Assembly (NCBI GenBank): GCA_030374805.1
Contig: JARGSG010000236.1
Location: 124,001 to 188,000 of the forward strand
Direction of reading: 5' to 3'
DNA: 64,000 nucleotides
Source of the DNA: Gracilaria gracilis
Lineage: Eukaryota; Rhodophyta; Florideophyceae; Gracilariales; Gracilariaceae
Position 1 is the first letter of the stretch; each line of letters begins with the position of its first letter. Both the position numbers and the translations under genes were made by a program. The notes below the pieces were generated by a model, which made no database searches, had not been told where the DNA came from, and saw only the letters and a program-made list of their open reading frames with translations. Shown piece by piece: positions 20,295-30,767 of this stretch.

Positions 20295-21984
20295 AGGCAT
20301 AAACTATTTCTTGTCTTGGCGTTGGCAAACACTCTGCCTAGTAAGGCGCTTGTTGACAAGCGCTTGTTGACAAGGTTTTACAGGAGCATCCTCATGATGC
20401 ACAGTGAACTTGCTTTAACGAGGTCCCTATTTACGCTGCAAACCTCTTTCGTTCTTGGCTCGCTCTTTCTAAAACTCGTGAGACAAGCTTATGCAATTTC
20501 TTTCCGCAGAAACGCAATTGCTGCGCGCCGCGCTTGCCATCGGCAGCAGCGGTGGCGTTGTGTGCACAACGCTCGCGCGCCTTGCGCGCTCTCCATGAAT
20601 TTGGGAGCAGCGGCAACGGCAGCGGCGGCGGCGCTATACGAAAGGAAACGAATACAATGCTCATTCGTTCCGTCAATTCGGTTATGCAGTCTCCCCTCGA
20701 CCGCCTCGGCTCCCACGGCCACCTCGGCTCCCGCGGCCACCTCGGCTCCCACGGCCACCTCGGCGACCTCTCCTTCCACGTCCACCTCGAGAACCTCGAT
20801 ACGGACGTCCGCTTTCGGGGTTAACTTCATCTCCCGATAGTCTGCTTGTAGTACCATGAGCGTTTCCGCTCTCCTGGTTTAGTTCGAGGCCTGAATCCAA
20901 ACCTGGCTGCAGCACTTCCGCATTGGCACCTTCACGTTCGCGCAGCTCTTCAGGATTAGTCGCTTTCGATCCCCGAGCACCCTGCTTGCGCCCACGATGG
21001 CCTCTACGGGTTTTTGAATTCTTTTTCTTTCCTTCGACAGTGCTTTCGCCGGTCAAAGACGCTTCCGGAAGATTACCGTTAGAATCGGTTGCACAAGAAC
21101 TGCTGGCTTCACAGGTGCCCCTAGCGATGCCACTTTCATCATTCAAGCGAGGGCGTACATCGATGCCATCCATAGAGTCAAAACTGAGCTTTTGAAGGCC
21201 AATTATATCATCTAGGCAGACACAAGCTAATCCAATCCCTGACACCTCTGTCGTTACATTTGCAGCCAGATTGCGAATCCTCTCTTTGTACCCATCAAGC
21301 AGATATTGCTCAAGCGAATAGGATGACACCGGCATTGTCATTAGGGTGAGGAGAAGTCGATCGGAGGAATCATTCATGCTGCCCATTCTCATTGTTTACC
21401 ACATTTACGATCCCGGGGCTGTCTCAAGAGTTGCGATGTTTCTTCGCTTATGTATAGGCATGCTCAGACCACAAATTCCAATTGTGAGTGTTGCAACTAT
21501 CATGTTTCGAATTCACAAGGCTCAATGGTTCTTAGAACCTGTGACCAAGGCAGCGGTTTGCTCGTCATTAGTAAAGAGGATACGCAAACGTCACGCGAGC
21601 AACGAATTGGCGATTCTCAGCGTGCTATTGATTCCGACAATTAGCGATGCGTCGTTGGTTGTCTACGTGAGCTTTCGAAAAGTGTACTCAACGGGGATTT
21701 TGGGAGAGAAAGTTGTAGAAGCACTTCTCACAACGGCACCCACATCATGTAACGATCGTGATTGCTCTTTGATTCGTGTTGACAAAGTCGCCTGGTCGAA
21801 ATTATCGCCCCAAGTAACCTTTGTGCTGGAAATGCGTGTTTGAAGCCTTTGCTTCCTTCCCACGCTCCCCTGCTTTCCATCGCCACATCATGACCGTTGT
21901 TGCATTCACACCGTTTGCCCCAACAATCGATGTCGCTGCAACACCTCTCCCCCCCGCATCTACACCTACCGTACCTCCGAAGCC
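20295..21984 (-). repeat. 1.7-kb inverted duplication, arm A
   Basis: Arm A matches 29081-30826 in inverse orientation at very high identity, with a few indels. The match begins at AGGCATAA/TTATGCCT and ends at a CCGTACCTC(C/T)GAAG block. Beyond that, arm A continues into a UBAC2 fragment while arm B continues into unrelated sequence. Arm A carries a complete RGG-tail gene. Near its left end are 14-bp palindromic units of the form GCGCTTGTTGACAA (20346-20375). Confidence 0.9.
20682..21392 (-). CDS. RGG-tailed protein, duplicate A (unknown function)
   Basis: 236 residues, bounded upstream by an in-frame TAA two codons before the ATG. Residues 1-85 look folded (LEQYLLDGYKERIRNLAANV, IGLACVCLDDIIGLQ). 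Residues 90-190 are polar, with a basic cluster KKKNSKTRRGHRGRKQG. The end is a run of RGG/GRG/GSRG units encoded by an 18-bp repeat (RGSRGG). RGG boxes usually bind RNA and are methylated on arginine. No family is recognised for the N-terminus. It differs from duplicate B in about four residues, and both stay open, which argues that both are or recently were functional. Confidence 0.6.
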   Translation of the reverse strand: MRMGSMNDSSDRLLLTLMTMPVSSYSLEQYLLDGYKERIRNLAANVTTEVSGIGLACVCLDDIIGLQKLSFDSMDGIDVRPRLNDESGIARGTCEASSSCATDSNGNLPEASLTGESTVEGKKKNSKTRRGHRGRKQGARGSKATNPEELREREGANAEVLQPGLDSGLELNQESGNAHGTTSRLSGDEVNPESGRPYRGSRGGRGRRGRRGGRGSRGGRGSRGGRGSRGGRGETA

Positions 21985-22080
21985 TTGCTTTCTTCTATTT
22001 CCAGATCCCAAAGCTATACCGTTTCGAGGTTCTTGGTGCGTTAAAATTGTCCGACAAAACGTTTGTCTACCTTATCGCGA
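21984..22080 (+). pseudogene. UBAC2: UBAC2 gene fragment
   Basis: 97 bases align without gaps to 18504-18600, inside the UBAC2 gene, with about eight to ten differences. The translation retains FFYFQIPKLYRFEVLGAL against FFYFETPKLYRFEVLGAL. It is joined on the left to arm A of the inverted duplication and on the right to a LINE fragment, so it marks a rearrangement junction. Confidence 0.85.
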
Positions 22081-22625
22081 GGACCAAGAAGCGGCAAGCA
22101 AAGACGACTACTAAGCGTTCGTTTCGGACATCTCAGTAGATAATGTTCAACATCCTTAAGTACTCCTGGACGGCAATCACACATTAACCTCTTTCCAAAC
22201 AAATGCGTTCCAAATGGGTGCAGCCAAGGAGAATGTCCAACAAACAGTTGTGAAAGAACCACCTCTGCTTCTCTCTGTGACACTGAATGTTTCATTCCGT
22301 CTGGTATAAAACGTAGCAAAGGTTTCCGCTTGATTCTTGTTGACCCTCTTCTTTGGACTTCAGAGAAGTCCATAAGAATTTCCAACTGGTATGCAATTGA
22401 GGAATGAAGAGCCTGCTTCGCAATATTATCGACCAAGTCACTGCATTGCAGGCTTTCTTCTTCTTCTTCTTTATTGTGGACAACAGTATTGTAGACTTTC
22501 GTAATGCCCTTTCCGCCTTTGGAAACATGAGTTCTCTGCGTGATTGGCTTGTCAATAAACATTGAAGAACCATGTGGTCCGGTGTTTTCTTGACGTTTGT
22601 ACCTCTGAAATCCCTTGGCATGCAT
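22081..22625 (-). mobile_element. LINE (non-LTR retrotransposon) 3' coding fragment
   Basis: The minus-strand frame encodes the end of a LINE polyprotein: a segment like the last part of RNase H (DLVDNIAKQALHS), then LSQLFVGHSPW and CDCRPGVLKDVEHYLLRCPKR. This is the Cys/His pattern (C-x-C, H, C) found after RNase H in Jockey/I/R1-like elements. The reverse transcriptase part is missing. The fragment ends where the UBAC2 piece begins. Confidence 0.55.
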
Positions 22626-23149
22626 CCAAGAGCTTTCTTCTGTAGGTATTACCTAGGAAAAAGTTGAGAGGCGGTACAGAGAACCGGACAGAGTGCCCAG
22701 TTGCTTTTCACAACTAACGTACCGGTGTGCGTTTTCCCACAAAAAAACGACAACACACTGTACACAGTAGGTCACTTAGCCCCTACATAGAATGTTAACA
22801 GAGTGTAACTTAGCGTGGGAATGTGACAAGTCTAAAGATACATTTGCGGTTGAAGAATTCTTCTGCACCGCAGTCTGGCTTACGAAGAACATTTCCACCT
22901 CAACCTTTCGAAGCGGACTAAAGACTATCCAAATCGAACTGGCTAGGGGTGCCCTTCTACCTTCATGGATTCTGGTTTGATTGAATTCATCGCAGGCTAC
23001 TTTTCTTCTAGGAGCACCCTTCTGTTTTTTGTTTGTGCAGTCGAAGATTGGATAACATCGTGCGGAAGTGAACATAGGGCACTCGCGCAAAGTTTAGAAA
23101 GCGCCATGCTGTCGAGTTAAAATTGGGCTACCTACGTGTTAATGCATAT
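22626..23149. other. gene-free stretch
   Basis: Short frames only. It contains the 3' side of the SAC-phosphatase gene and nothing recognisable beyond that. Confidence 0.4.
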
Positions 23150-26100
23150 CTACAAGTCCAGAAGGGACTGCTCAAGCCCTCGCCCTTTTGTCTTCTCCGT
23201 TGGCCTGCTCGTACCTCCTCTTGCACTTGCAAACTGTGCCCACCCATCCCCATTCGCAGCCGTGCTATTCCCACCACCGGATTTTTGTCTCGCCAGACCA
23301 CTCAAAAGCATATCAACACCCTCACCTACATGTTTCGGAGCGCCACCACCACATGCACCACCTTTTGTTCGACTACCTCCCGTTTTCTCCGCGCGCAATC
23401 CCTCCAACAAGAGATCTCCCCCTTCATGTGCAACATTCTTACTGTCGTTGGGTGAACTATGCGTCGCACGGGATGACGATGAAGTCGGCGCGTTTGAGAA
23501 GCCGTTGTCGAAATCCGCAAAGAGTTGACTGCCATCTTTGCGAGCCACGTCACTGTTAGTGGCAATTCGGGTGCCACGAGAACCCCCCACATCACTTGCA
23601 ACTGCACCATCACCCAGCGAAGCACCCCAACCATCATCTCTTGTCTGCCGTTTCTCCTCAGAGCCCCTGTACACTTCTGTTCTCTGTTGCTGTCCATTTT
23701 TTGACGACCGAGACCCATTACTAGATCCCTGATTCATAAGTGAAGATAAACGATTCACGACAGACTTGATTTGTTTCGTACCCTTTTTCCTTGCGGCATC
23801 GAGTTTTTCATTCATATCATCCATCTTTAGCTGCTTTGACAGACTGGAAGAAGATACATTCATTGCGAACGGTGCGCTTTGTGCTCTCTTCTGTCGACTT
23901 TGAGAAACGGCATATGCTCGAAGCTCATCCACTCTATCTTGACGGGGAATCGGTGGCAGACTATTTCGGCTGGATTCCACTTCAGAGCGTTTGGATGAAC
24001 CGTTTATTGTAGACTTACCGCCAGCCATCCCTGAGCTTTCCGAGCCTTTTTCGATGGATATCTGTCCCCGAAGCCGCCCGAGTTCAACACCAGCGAGTCG
24101 ACATGGTACGTCAAAGATCTTGTCCTTCTCCAGAGAGTACGATATTGGAATGACAAAGTGCCCAGCTGGCGTGGGATCACCCAATGGAGCAATAGCCAAA
24201 ACTTGGCCAATTATAAAAGACTCGAGTACATCGTTCTTGTCACTAGGCATCATAGGTAATCGCAAAGTTTCTTTCCATTCGACAAATGATGAAAACTTCG
24301 TTGTTTGTCTGGTTGAAATTCCCTCCCATGTAGCGAGATCACAAAACAGAGCTATAGAGCAATTAACTTGCGACGTTTGTTCTATACCGAGGGGTAGTCT
24401 CAAATCTTCGGCGTTCAGTTGTCTCAACACCACGACTGGTACTGTTATTCCGTGTGTGAACCGGGGACGAGAGCGGCTTTCCACAACACCATCAGCTAAA
24501 ACCAAAGCATCTGATTTCTTCCCTGGATCTCTTGCCGAATGTAGTCGGTCCTCATATCTTAAAGTCGGGAACGAGTTTCTAAATATGGACACTCCGTTCT
24601 CCAAAGTGTAGCAAAATGAGCCGTCCTTTAGTTCGGACCATGGGCTTACGGTACGGCTTTGAGATGGGGTTATCGATCGCTCCCATCCCATCTCGCCCAG
24701 TTGACCCGCTAAGGTAAAGTGATGAAACTGGTTCGTCACATCAAAAGATTGACGGCCAAGATTCAAAGACGACAAAGCCGAGTGTACTTGAGAACGTCCA
24801 TTCAAGTTTGCGCTGACAAAGCAAAACGAGGTGCAACCAGCAGTTAGAGCAATTCCTGCTGCTCCTCCCGTAGCAAAAACCCCAGATCGCGTTGTCACTG
24901 TCTCCGAGACGGTCATCACTGACGCTCTAAACCTCTTTGACACAAGAACGGCCAGGGCAGGACCTCTTCGTGAAACAGCACAAGCACCAACCAAGACGTA
25001 GTCGGAGAAATCGACATCAAGTGGAACGGCTGCGAGCCCGTTTGAGCGAGCTGAAACATTGGTCTCAGGGATTACGAGAGCGACGATCTCGTTCTTGAGA
25101 TATTGGAGCTCCGGATCGGGGGTGAGCCCCCAGTCTTTCATTAGGTGTTCGCCCCCCTTCTTTCCTTGGATGACTCGAACGCGGATAGGCGTTCCAGGTG
25201 GCAAAAGTCCGGAAGCTAGCTCAGACCACGTAACTAGAGCTCTTAGAAAGTTCTCTCTCGCTGTTGTTCCTCCCTTGAATTGCAAATCAAGAGGGGACGC
25301 GGTGCATGGATAGAAATGAGACGGTTTGAACATCAAACGCAAACGCACTGGTATCTTCTTATCGGACGTCTTGCGCTCTTCGTACTTGCTCCACGAGACA
25401 AGACCATCTCGTGGATACTGGAAACATATCCCGTCTGGCGTTGAGACGTACATGAGATAATCATAAAACTCGATTAACACGGGTTGCTTGTCCCCTCCAG
25501 CATTCACACGAAGTGCTTCGAAGGAATACCATAGCTTTGAGGTAAGACTGTCACTCGACTGGCGCTTCATTTCTTCCTCGTCTGAACTCTTTCCTCCCGT
25601 ATCTTCATCGCTTCCTAATGATGGTTTTCGAAGAATGACATTTCCACACAAAATATCGATCACTTCTTGGCGACTTTCATCAACAAAGTTCTTGTAATAC
25701 ATTCTCATAACGGACTTGACTCCATCGCCAATCACACCTGTAGTGGAGCGCTTACCGGTTCTTGTGAAGTCAGTCTTCAACGCACCGGTCCCGCTGTACT
25801 GCTTTGAAATAGCGTCAGCGTTATCCCCCCACAGGTGTTTGTAACGATCTTCGGACTCACTGTACAAACGTAGTGCCACGTTCTTCGACGTTTTCATCTC
25901 CCTGGAAAACACCTTTCGTATTTGATTCGACAGAACTTCATGCGCAATGAGGGACTGCACAACGTTTGTGCGATCCAGGCAGTCGACGCAGTTCACTCGG
26001 AACACTCCATTCTGCGACTTCAGCTCATGCAGGTCATGGTCGCTTTCGTAAAAACCGTAGCTGTGGATGTCCTCACGTAGTTTGCCAAGAAGAATGGAAA

Positions 26101-27355
26101 GCCCACGCTCATACTCCTTGCCAGCGCACTGTTTATGGAAGTCAAACGCTACCAGTTTTGGGGACTTCTCTCTGTCATAAGCTCGAAGATAGAGTTCCAT
26201 GTGACGTTCAAACGCTTGAGCAAGAACGCTCTCGCTGCCATTCAGGTCTACCAGACTGACAGAGCAGGCGTAGCCATACATGTGTCTTAGAGTGTCAAAA
26301 TGCTCTGTAAAGGCAGTGCGACTCGCTAGAAGAGTGGCATCAAGCTCGGGACTTGGCTTCGCAATACCGTTATCCTGGCGCCAGAAAACAGGCACACTGC
26401 CGCGAATCAGAGTAAACGATGTATATATGTGACTGGTCTCCTCAGCCCAAACAAGCTGCTCCGTCTCTACAAAATTCGCAACGTTTCCCAAGGCATCGGC
26501 GCCCCTGGTTATATACCTTGTGCCCGCTCTGTGGCGCGAACGTCGCGAAATGAGAGTAGTGGTGAATTCGCCGCTGCCGGTGGAAAGGGCAGGACTCTGA
26601 AATCTCATCACACTCGTGCCGACAAAACCGTATATCGTGCGCACAGCCCAAGACCTGCAGGCATGTGGTAATCGATCCACCATCGGAAAGTTCCACCAGA
26701 AAGTATGTTTGCTGTGATGACGACCGTTTCGCTGAGATCTGAGAGTGATATCCATCGAGGTGGAATAGTACACGGAACCGCCTTCGAGAATCTTTGTGAG
26801 CGCAGACGCAACTTCCTTATCATCTTTGGACGGTAGCGCTTCTCCCAGTCGCACGAGACGAATCTTTGATATGGACATGATACTACCAGACGGATGCGCG
26901 CCCGCACGACGAGCCTGTATGGCAAGCACCACGAACAAGGCAGAGTGAAGAGGAAGAATGCCTAAAAATGCTGCAGCGGCATCGGCAGGCAGCGCTGAGT
27001 ACGCAGTGGAAGACGGAATGCCTGCATCTTCAGGAGAGGACGCAACGAACGGAGGCTCAGGGTTTAAAGGATCCACATCAGTCGCGAACGGAAAAACAAG
27101 GTAACGATGCGAATCTTTACGAGGGTCGGTGTTCACGGCTGTCGTAACTGGAGGGGGGGACGGTAAGTCAAAGTCAATGAGGTTCTTGGGCGCGGATGGG
27201 GCGGGACTTTGCTTTCGATGCACGGAGTTGGCGGCGTCGACGAGAGCGTTTCGACTGGAAGGGTGGGAGTTGAGCGCGAATGTGAGGTCGTGAAGCACCA
27301 GTCGGTCCGGTAAGTAGAGCACACGCAATCCGCGCGGCGGCAATGCGGATGACAT
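23150..27355 (-). CDS. SAC-domain phosphoinositide phosphatase, synaptojanin-like
   Basis: A single-exon protein of 1401 residues. The SAC domain covers about residues 90-560: ISRRSRHRAGTRY, RGSVPVFW, and the catalytic CX5R motif CVDCLDRTN with Cys456 and Arg462 intact. It should remove phosphate from PI4P, PI3P or PI(3,5)P2. Residues about 780-1000 resemble an inositol 5-phosphatase domain in outline (TSFCFVSANLNG where active enzymes have TSFCFVNSHL) but lack the metal and catalytic residues. The rest is disordered, with endocytic-type motifs: LIDFD near residue 59 and LLDL at the very end (clathrin-box-like), DFDNGF, and WAQF (WxxF, AP2-ear type). This layout suggests a synaptojanin acting at coated membranes. 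Plant SAC9 is the other candidate. Confidence 0.8.
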   Translation of the reverse strand: MSSALPPRGLRVLYLPDRLVLHDLTFALNSHPSSRNALVDAANSVHRKQSPAPSAPKNLIDFDLPSPPPVTTAVNTDPRKDSHRYLVFPFATDVDPLNPEPPFVASSPEDAGIPSSTAYSALPADAAAAFLGILPLHSALFVVLAIQARRAGAHPSGSIMSISKIRLVRLGEALPSKDDKEVASALTKILEGGSVYYSTSMDITLRSQRNGRHHSKHTFWWNFPMVDRLPHACRSWAVRTIYGFVGTSVMRFQSPALSTGSGEFTTTLISRRSRHRAGTRYITRGADALGNVANFVETEQLVWAEETSHIYTSFTLIRGSVPVFWRQDNGIAKPSPELDATLLASRTAFTEHFDTLRHMYGYACSVSLVDLNGSESVLAQAFERHMELYLRAYDREKSPKLVAFDFHKQCAGKEYERGLSILLGKLREDIHSYGFYESDHDLHELKSQNGVFRVNCVDCLDRTNVVQSLIAHEVLSNQIRKVFSREMKTSKNVALRLYSESEDRYKHLWGDNADAISKQYSGTGALKTDFTRTGKRSTTGVIGDGVKSVMRMYYKNFVDESRQEVIDILCGNVILRKPSLGSDEDTGGKSSDEEEMKRQSSDSLTSKLWYSFEALRVNAGGDKQPVLIEFYDYLMYVSTPDGICFQYPRDGLVSWSKYEERKTSDKKIPVRLRLMFKPSHFYPCTASPLDLQFKGGTTARENFLRALVTWSELASGLLPPGTPIRVRVIQGKKGGEHLMKDWGLTPDPELQYLKNEIVALVIPETNVSARSNGLAAVPLDVDFSDYVLVGACAVSRRGPALAVLVSKRFRASVMTVSETVTTRSGVFATGGAAGIALTAGCTSFCFVSANLNGRSQVHSALSSLNLGRQSFDVTNQFHHFTLAGQLGEMGWERSITPSQSRTVSPWSELKDGSFCYTLENGVSIFRNSFPTLRYEDRLHSARDPGKKSDALVLADGVVESRSRPRFTHGITVPVVVLRQLNAEDLRLPLGIEQTSQVNCSIALFCDLATWEGISTRQTTKFSSFVEWKETLRLPMMPSDKNDVLESFIIGQVLAIAPLGDPTPAGHFVIPISYSLEKDKIFDVPCRLAGVELGRLRGQISIEKGSESSGMAGGKSTINGSSKRSEVESSRNSLPPIPRQDRVDELRAYAVSQSRQKRAQSAPFAMNVSSSSLSKQLKMDDMNEKLDAARKKGTKQIKSVVNRLSSLMNQGSSNGSRSSKNGQQQRTEVYRGSEEKRQTRDDGWGASLGDGAVASDVGGSRGTRIATNSDVARKDGSQLFADFDNGFSNAPTSSSSRATHSSPNDSKNVAHEGGDLLLEGLRAEKTGGSRTKGGACGGGAPKHVGEGVDMLLSGLARQKSGGGNSTAANGDGWAQFASARGGTSRPTEKTKGRGLEQSLLDL

Positions 27356-27829
27356 CTCCCAGAACGGCTGTGAAACAAACGATGAAGAAGGTAGACAGAC
27401 TACGTTCGCAGCGGGCGGCCAAACTGCTCACAGAACCATTGGCAAGAAATGGAATGACAGAAGTGGCAGGAAGGGCGGGCGGAAGGTAGAACAAGGCGCG
27501 GTGAAGAGTTGAGCAACGGCCACGGCGTATTGCACAGCCCGGGCTACGGCCGGGAGCAGCAGAGGCAGTTACGAAAGCTGCGGCGCGCGCGTGACGCCAA
27601 CTGTGCGCGCCTGTTGTGTCAGGCGCGCCCAGCCATGGCGTGCACACGTCAGCGACTGGGCCAGTCGTGTGAAGTTTCACACTGTGCAGTAGATACACGT
27701 ACACAGCGTCAGGAGTCCCCTCACCTTGTCTCCTGCACCCTGTATCTTCTAACAGGCAGTTCCCTCCAAATAGGCCTCTTACTGCGATGCACAACATCGA
27801 ACACGCAACGACTTGACCCCGTCGAAGAG
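27356..27829. other. upstream region of the SAC-phosphatase gene
   Basis: 474 bases, GC-rich near 27590-27650. It should hold the SAC gene promoter on the minus strand. No specific motif stands out. Confidence 0.35.
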
Positions 27830-29260
27830 CTCTTCCGGAGTGTACAGACCCAAGGATTCGAAAGGGAACTCAGAAAAGTGAAAGACGCCATCATGACAAT
27901 GGCATGGGAAATGGATTTTGCAATTCTCCTCGATTTAGGACTATGCGCAACTTAGGAACATTCCCGAAGCATCACAGAGGATTCGTGAAGAAAATGGCTC
28001 TTGATGACCTACATATGCGAGGCAATGCGTTTGAGAATGGCAGAAAGAAAGTTCTGAATCTTCAACCCCAACCAACTCCTATTCGGAATCGGCATTACCA
28101 CGCTGCCGCGCTGTCCGTACGACCATAACGGCCGACATTTTTAGCGATGCCTGGACCTAGCTAGTAATTGTTCCTCCTGCGGAAGATCTGCCCGGAATGA
28201 GTCAACGTCACTACTTCGAAGGATGCCGAATTGCTGATATCAACCACCTACGCAATTATTCAATGCTGACGTCAAAGCCACCGCCAAGCGAAATGAAATC
28301 CGAGTTTTACTACGATCAGACATGGCCAATTTGTATCACGATCTAGAACAAGAAACCGCAAGTATTGCCCCAGCTGTTGCGCGCGCTGTAGAACGAATCA
28401 TTGCCAAGGCCAATTTCTGGTTTTCTCTATTCCATCCCCGACCGGCACTTACTTCTTACACCCAAGGTTGTGCTGGGCACAAGCTTACCCATCCTCTTAA
28501 CATCACTCGCAAGCCCAGAACGCGACCCCTACGCCGACCACCTGGATTCGCGCGCGTGCCAAGGCCAACATCAGCTGCAGCGCTTCTGCTCATTTCCGGA
28601 GCAGAGACGCAGCAAATTCTGCAGCGCCAGATGGCGCTCACAATGGGCGCAATGACGTGATCCTTGTCGGACTATTGTTGCCAACGTCGCAGAAGGTCAT
28701 CTCTTCATAGACCAAGTCAAGTCTGTCGTTGGGAGGGAAGGCTAATTTGAACCCAAGATTGCAGCCAAGAAGAGTTGCTTCTAATCCAGAGACAGAAACA
28801 AATCAATCAGATAAACCAGAGCCGACAGGCGGCTGCAACTTACAATGCCAATGCGCAGAACCAACAAGTTTCGCGCCCTGCGTATAATGCAAAGCAACTC
28901 CACGCTAAAAGGAATTCCGTGGTTGATGTTAGACAACAACAACTGCAATAGCAACAGCGAAGCCTTGTGGGGCATGCCAGTCACGCGCCCAGCTCGTATG
29001 GTAATGGGGCTAACATGAGCGCGTTTGCGGCTCAGAACCTCAAAAAGCGTGGTTTGCCCGGAGGAGGGTCAGGTGCAGCTGGCTTCAGAGGTACGGCAGG
29101 TGCAGATGCTGGGAGAGGTGTTGCAGCGACATCGATTGTTGGGGCAAACGGTGTGAACGCAACAACGGTCATGATGTGGCGATGGAAAGCAGGGGAGCGT
29201 GGGAAGGAAGCAAAGGCTTCAAACACGCATTTCCAGCACAAAGGTTACTTGGGGCGATAA
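27830..29260 (+). pseudogene. Decayed protein-coding region of unknown family
   Basis: Protein-like stretches occur in all three forward frames with stops and frame changes between them. Examples are VEELFRSVQTQGFERELRKV (27830), HYFEGCRIADINHLRNYS (28210), LEQETASIAPAVARAVERII (28340), IPDRHLLLTPKVVLGTSLP (28450), a Gln/Asn-rich part near 28780-28950, and a Gly-rich part at 29000-29150. At least four breaks are visible. The last part continues into arm B of the inverted duplication. Short introns could explain some breaks. I do not recognise the family. Confidence 0.35.
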
Positions 29261-29670
29261 TTTCGACCAGGCGACTTTGTCAACACGAATCAAAGAGCAA
29301 TCACGATCGTTACATGATGTGGGTGCCGTTGTGAGAAGTGCTTCTACAACTTTCTCTCCCAAAATCCCCCGTTGAGCACACTTTTCGAAAGCTCACGTAG
29401 ACAACCAACGACGCATCGCTAATTGTCGAAATCAATAGCACGCTGAGAATCGCCAATTCGTTGCTCGCGTGACGTCTGCGTATCCTCTTTACTAATGACG
29501 AGCAAACCGCTGCCTTGGTCACAGGTTCTAAGAACCATTGAGCCTTGTGAATTCGAAACATGATAGTTGCAACACTCACAATTGGAATTTGTGGTCTGAG
29601 CATGCCTATACATAAGCGAAGAAACATCGCAACTCTTGAGACAGCCCCGGGATCGTAAATGTGGTAAACA

Positions 29671-30381
29671 ATGAGAATGGGCAGGATGAATGATTCCTCC
29701 GATCGACTTCTCCTCACCCTAATGACAATACCGGTGTCATCCTATTCGCTTGAGCAATATCTGCTTGATGGGTACAAAGAGAGGATTCGCAATCTGGCTG
29801 CAAATGTAACGACAGAGGTGTCAGGGATTGGATTAGCTTGTGTCTGCCTAGATGATATAATTGGCCTTCAAAAGCTCAGTTTTGACTCTATGGATGGCAT
29901 CGATGTACGCCCTCGCTTGAATGATGAAAATGGCATCGCTAGGGGCACCTGTGAAGCCAGCAGTTCTTGTGCAACCGATTCTAACGGTAATCTTCCGGAA
30001 GCGTCTTTGACCGGCGAAAGCACTGTCGAAGGAAAGAAAAAGAATTCAAAAACCCGTAGAGGCCATCGTGGGCGCAAGCAGGGTGCTCGGGGATCGAAAG
30101 CGACTAATCCTGAAGAGCTGCGCGAACGTGAAGGTGCCAATGCGGAAGTGCTGCAGCCAGGTTTGGATTCAGGCCTCGAACTAAACCAGGAGAGCGGAAA
30201 CGCTCATGGTACTACAAGCAGACTATCGGGAGATGAAGTTAACCCCGAAAACGGACGTCCGTATCGAGGTTCTCGAGGTGGACGTGGAAGGAGAGGTCGC
30301 CGAGGTGGCCGTGGGAGCCGAGGTGGCCGCGGGAGCCGAGGTGGCCGTGGGAGCCGAGGCGGTCGAGGGGAGACTGCATAA
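29671..30381 (+). CDS. RGG-tailed protein, duplicate B (unknown function)
   Basis: 236 residues, near-identical to duplicate A; visible differences are Arg for Ser at 5, Ile for Met at 20, and Asn for Asp and for Ser in the middle and tail. It has the same layout: a folded-looking N-terminal 85 residues, a polar basic middle and an RGG-rich tail. An in-frame TAA lies just before the ATG, so the start is well bounded. Conservation of an open frame in both arms supports coding status. Confidence 0.6.
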   Translation: MRMGRMNDSSDRLLLTLMTIPVSSYSLEQYLLDGYKERIRNLAANVTTEVSGIGLACVCLDDIIGLQKLSFDSMDGIDVRPRLNDENGIARGTCEASSSCATDSNGNLPEASLTGESTVEGKKKNSKTRRGHRGRKQGARGSKATNPEELREREGANAEVLQPGLDSGLELNQESGNAHGTTSRLSGDEVNPENGRPYRGSRGGRGRRGRRGGRGSRGGRGSRGGRGSRGGRGETA

Positions 30382-30727
30382 CCGAATTGACGGAACGAAT
30401 GAGCATTGTATTCGTTTCCTTTCGTATAGCGCCGCCGCCGCTGCCGTTGCCGCTGCTCCCAAATTCATGGAGAGCGCGCAAGGCGCGCGAGCGTTGTGCA
30501 CACAACGCCACCGCTGCTGCCGATGGCAAGCGCGGCGCGCAGCAATTGCGTTTCTGCGGAAAGAAATTGCATAAGCTTGTCTCACGAGTTTTAGAAAGAG
30601 CGAGCTAAGAACGAAAGAGATTTGCTGCGTCAATAGGAACCTCGTTAAAGAAGTTCGCTGTGCATCATGAGGATGATCCTTGCACATAGGGGTAAAGTTT
30701 AGCTTCCATTCTCCTGTAAACCTTTTG

Positions 30728-30767
30728 CCAACAAGCGCTTGTCAACAAGCGCTTGTCAACAAGCACC
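30728..30767. repeat. tandem 14-bp palindromic repeat
   Basis: AACAAGCGCTTGTC is repeated about two and a half times; each unit is close to a perfect palindrome. A shorter version lies in arm A at 20346-20375. It sits between the RGG gene and the HAD gene. Confidence 0.7.

Noticed and set aside
21346-21843. 165-codon frame antisense to the upstream part of RGG duplicate A
   Set aside because: Its counterpart in arm B changes frame near its end, whereas the RGG frame is kept in both arms. It is probably a shadow of the other strand.
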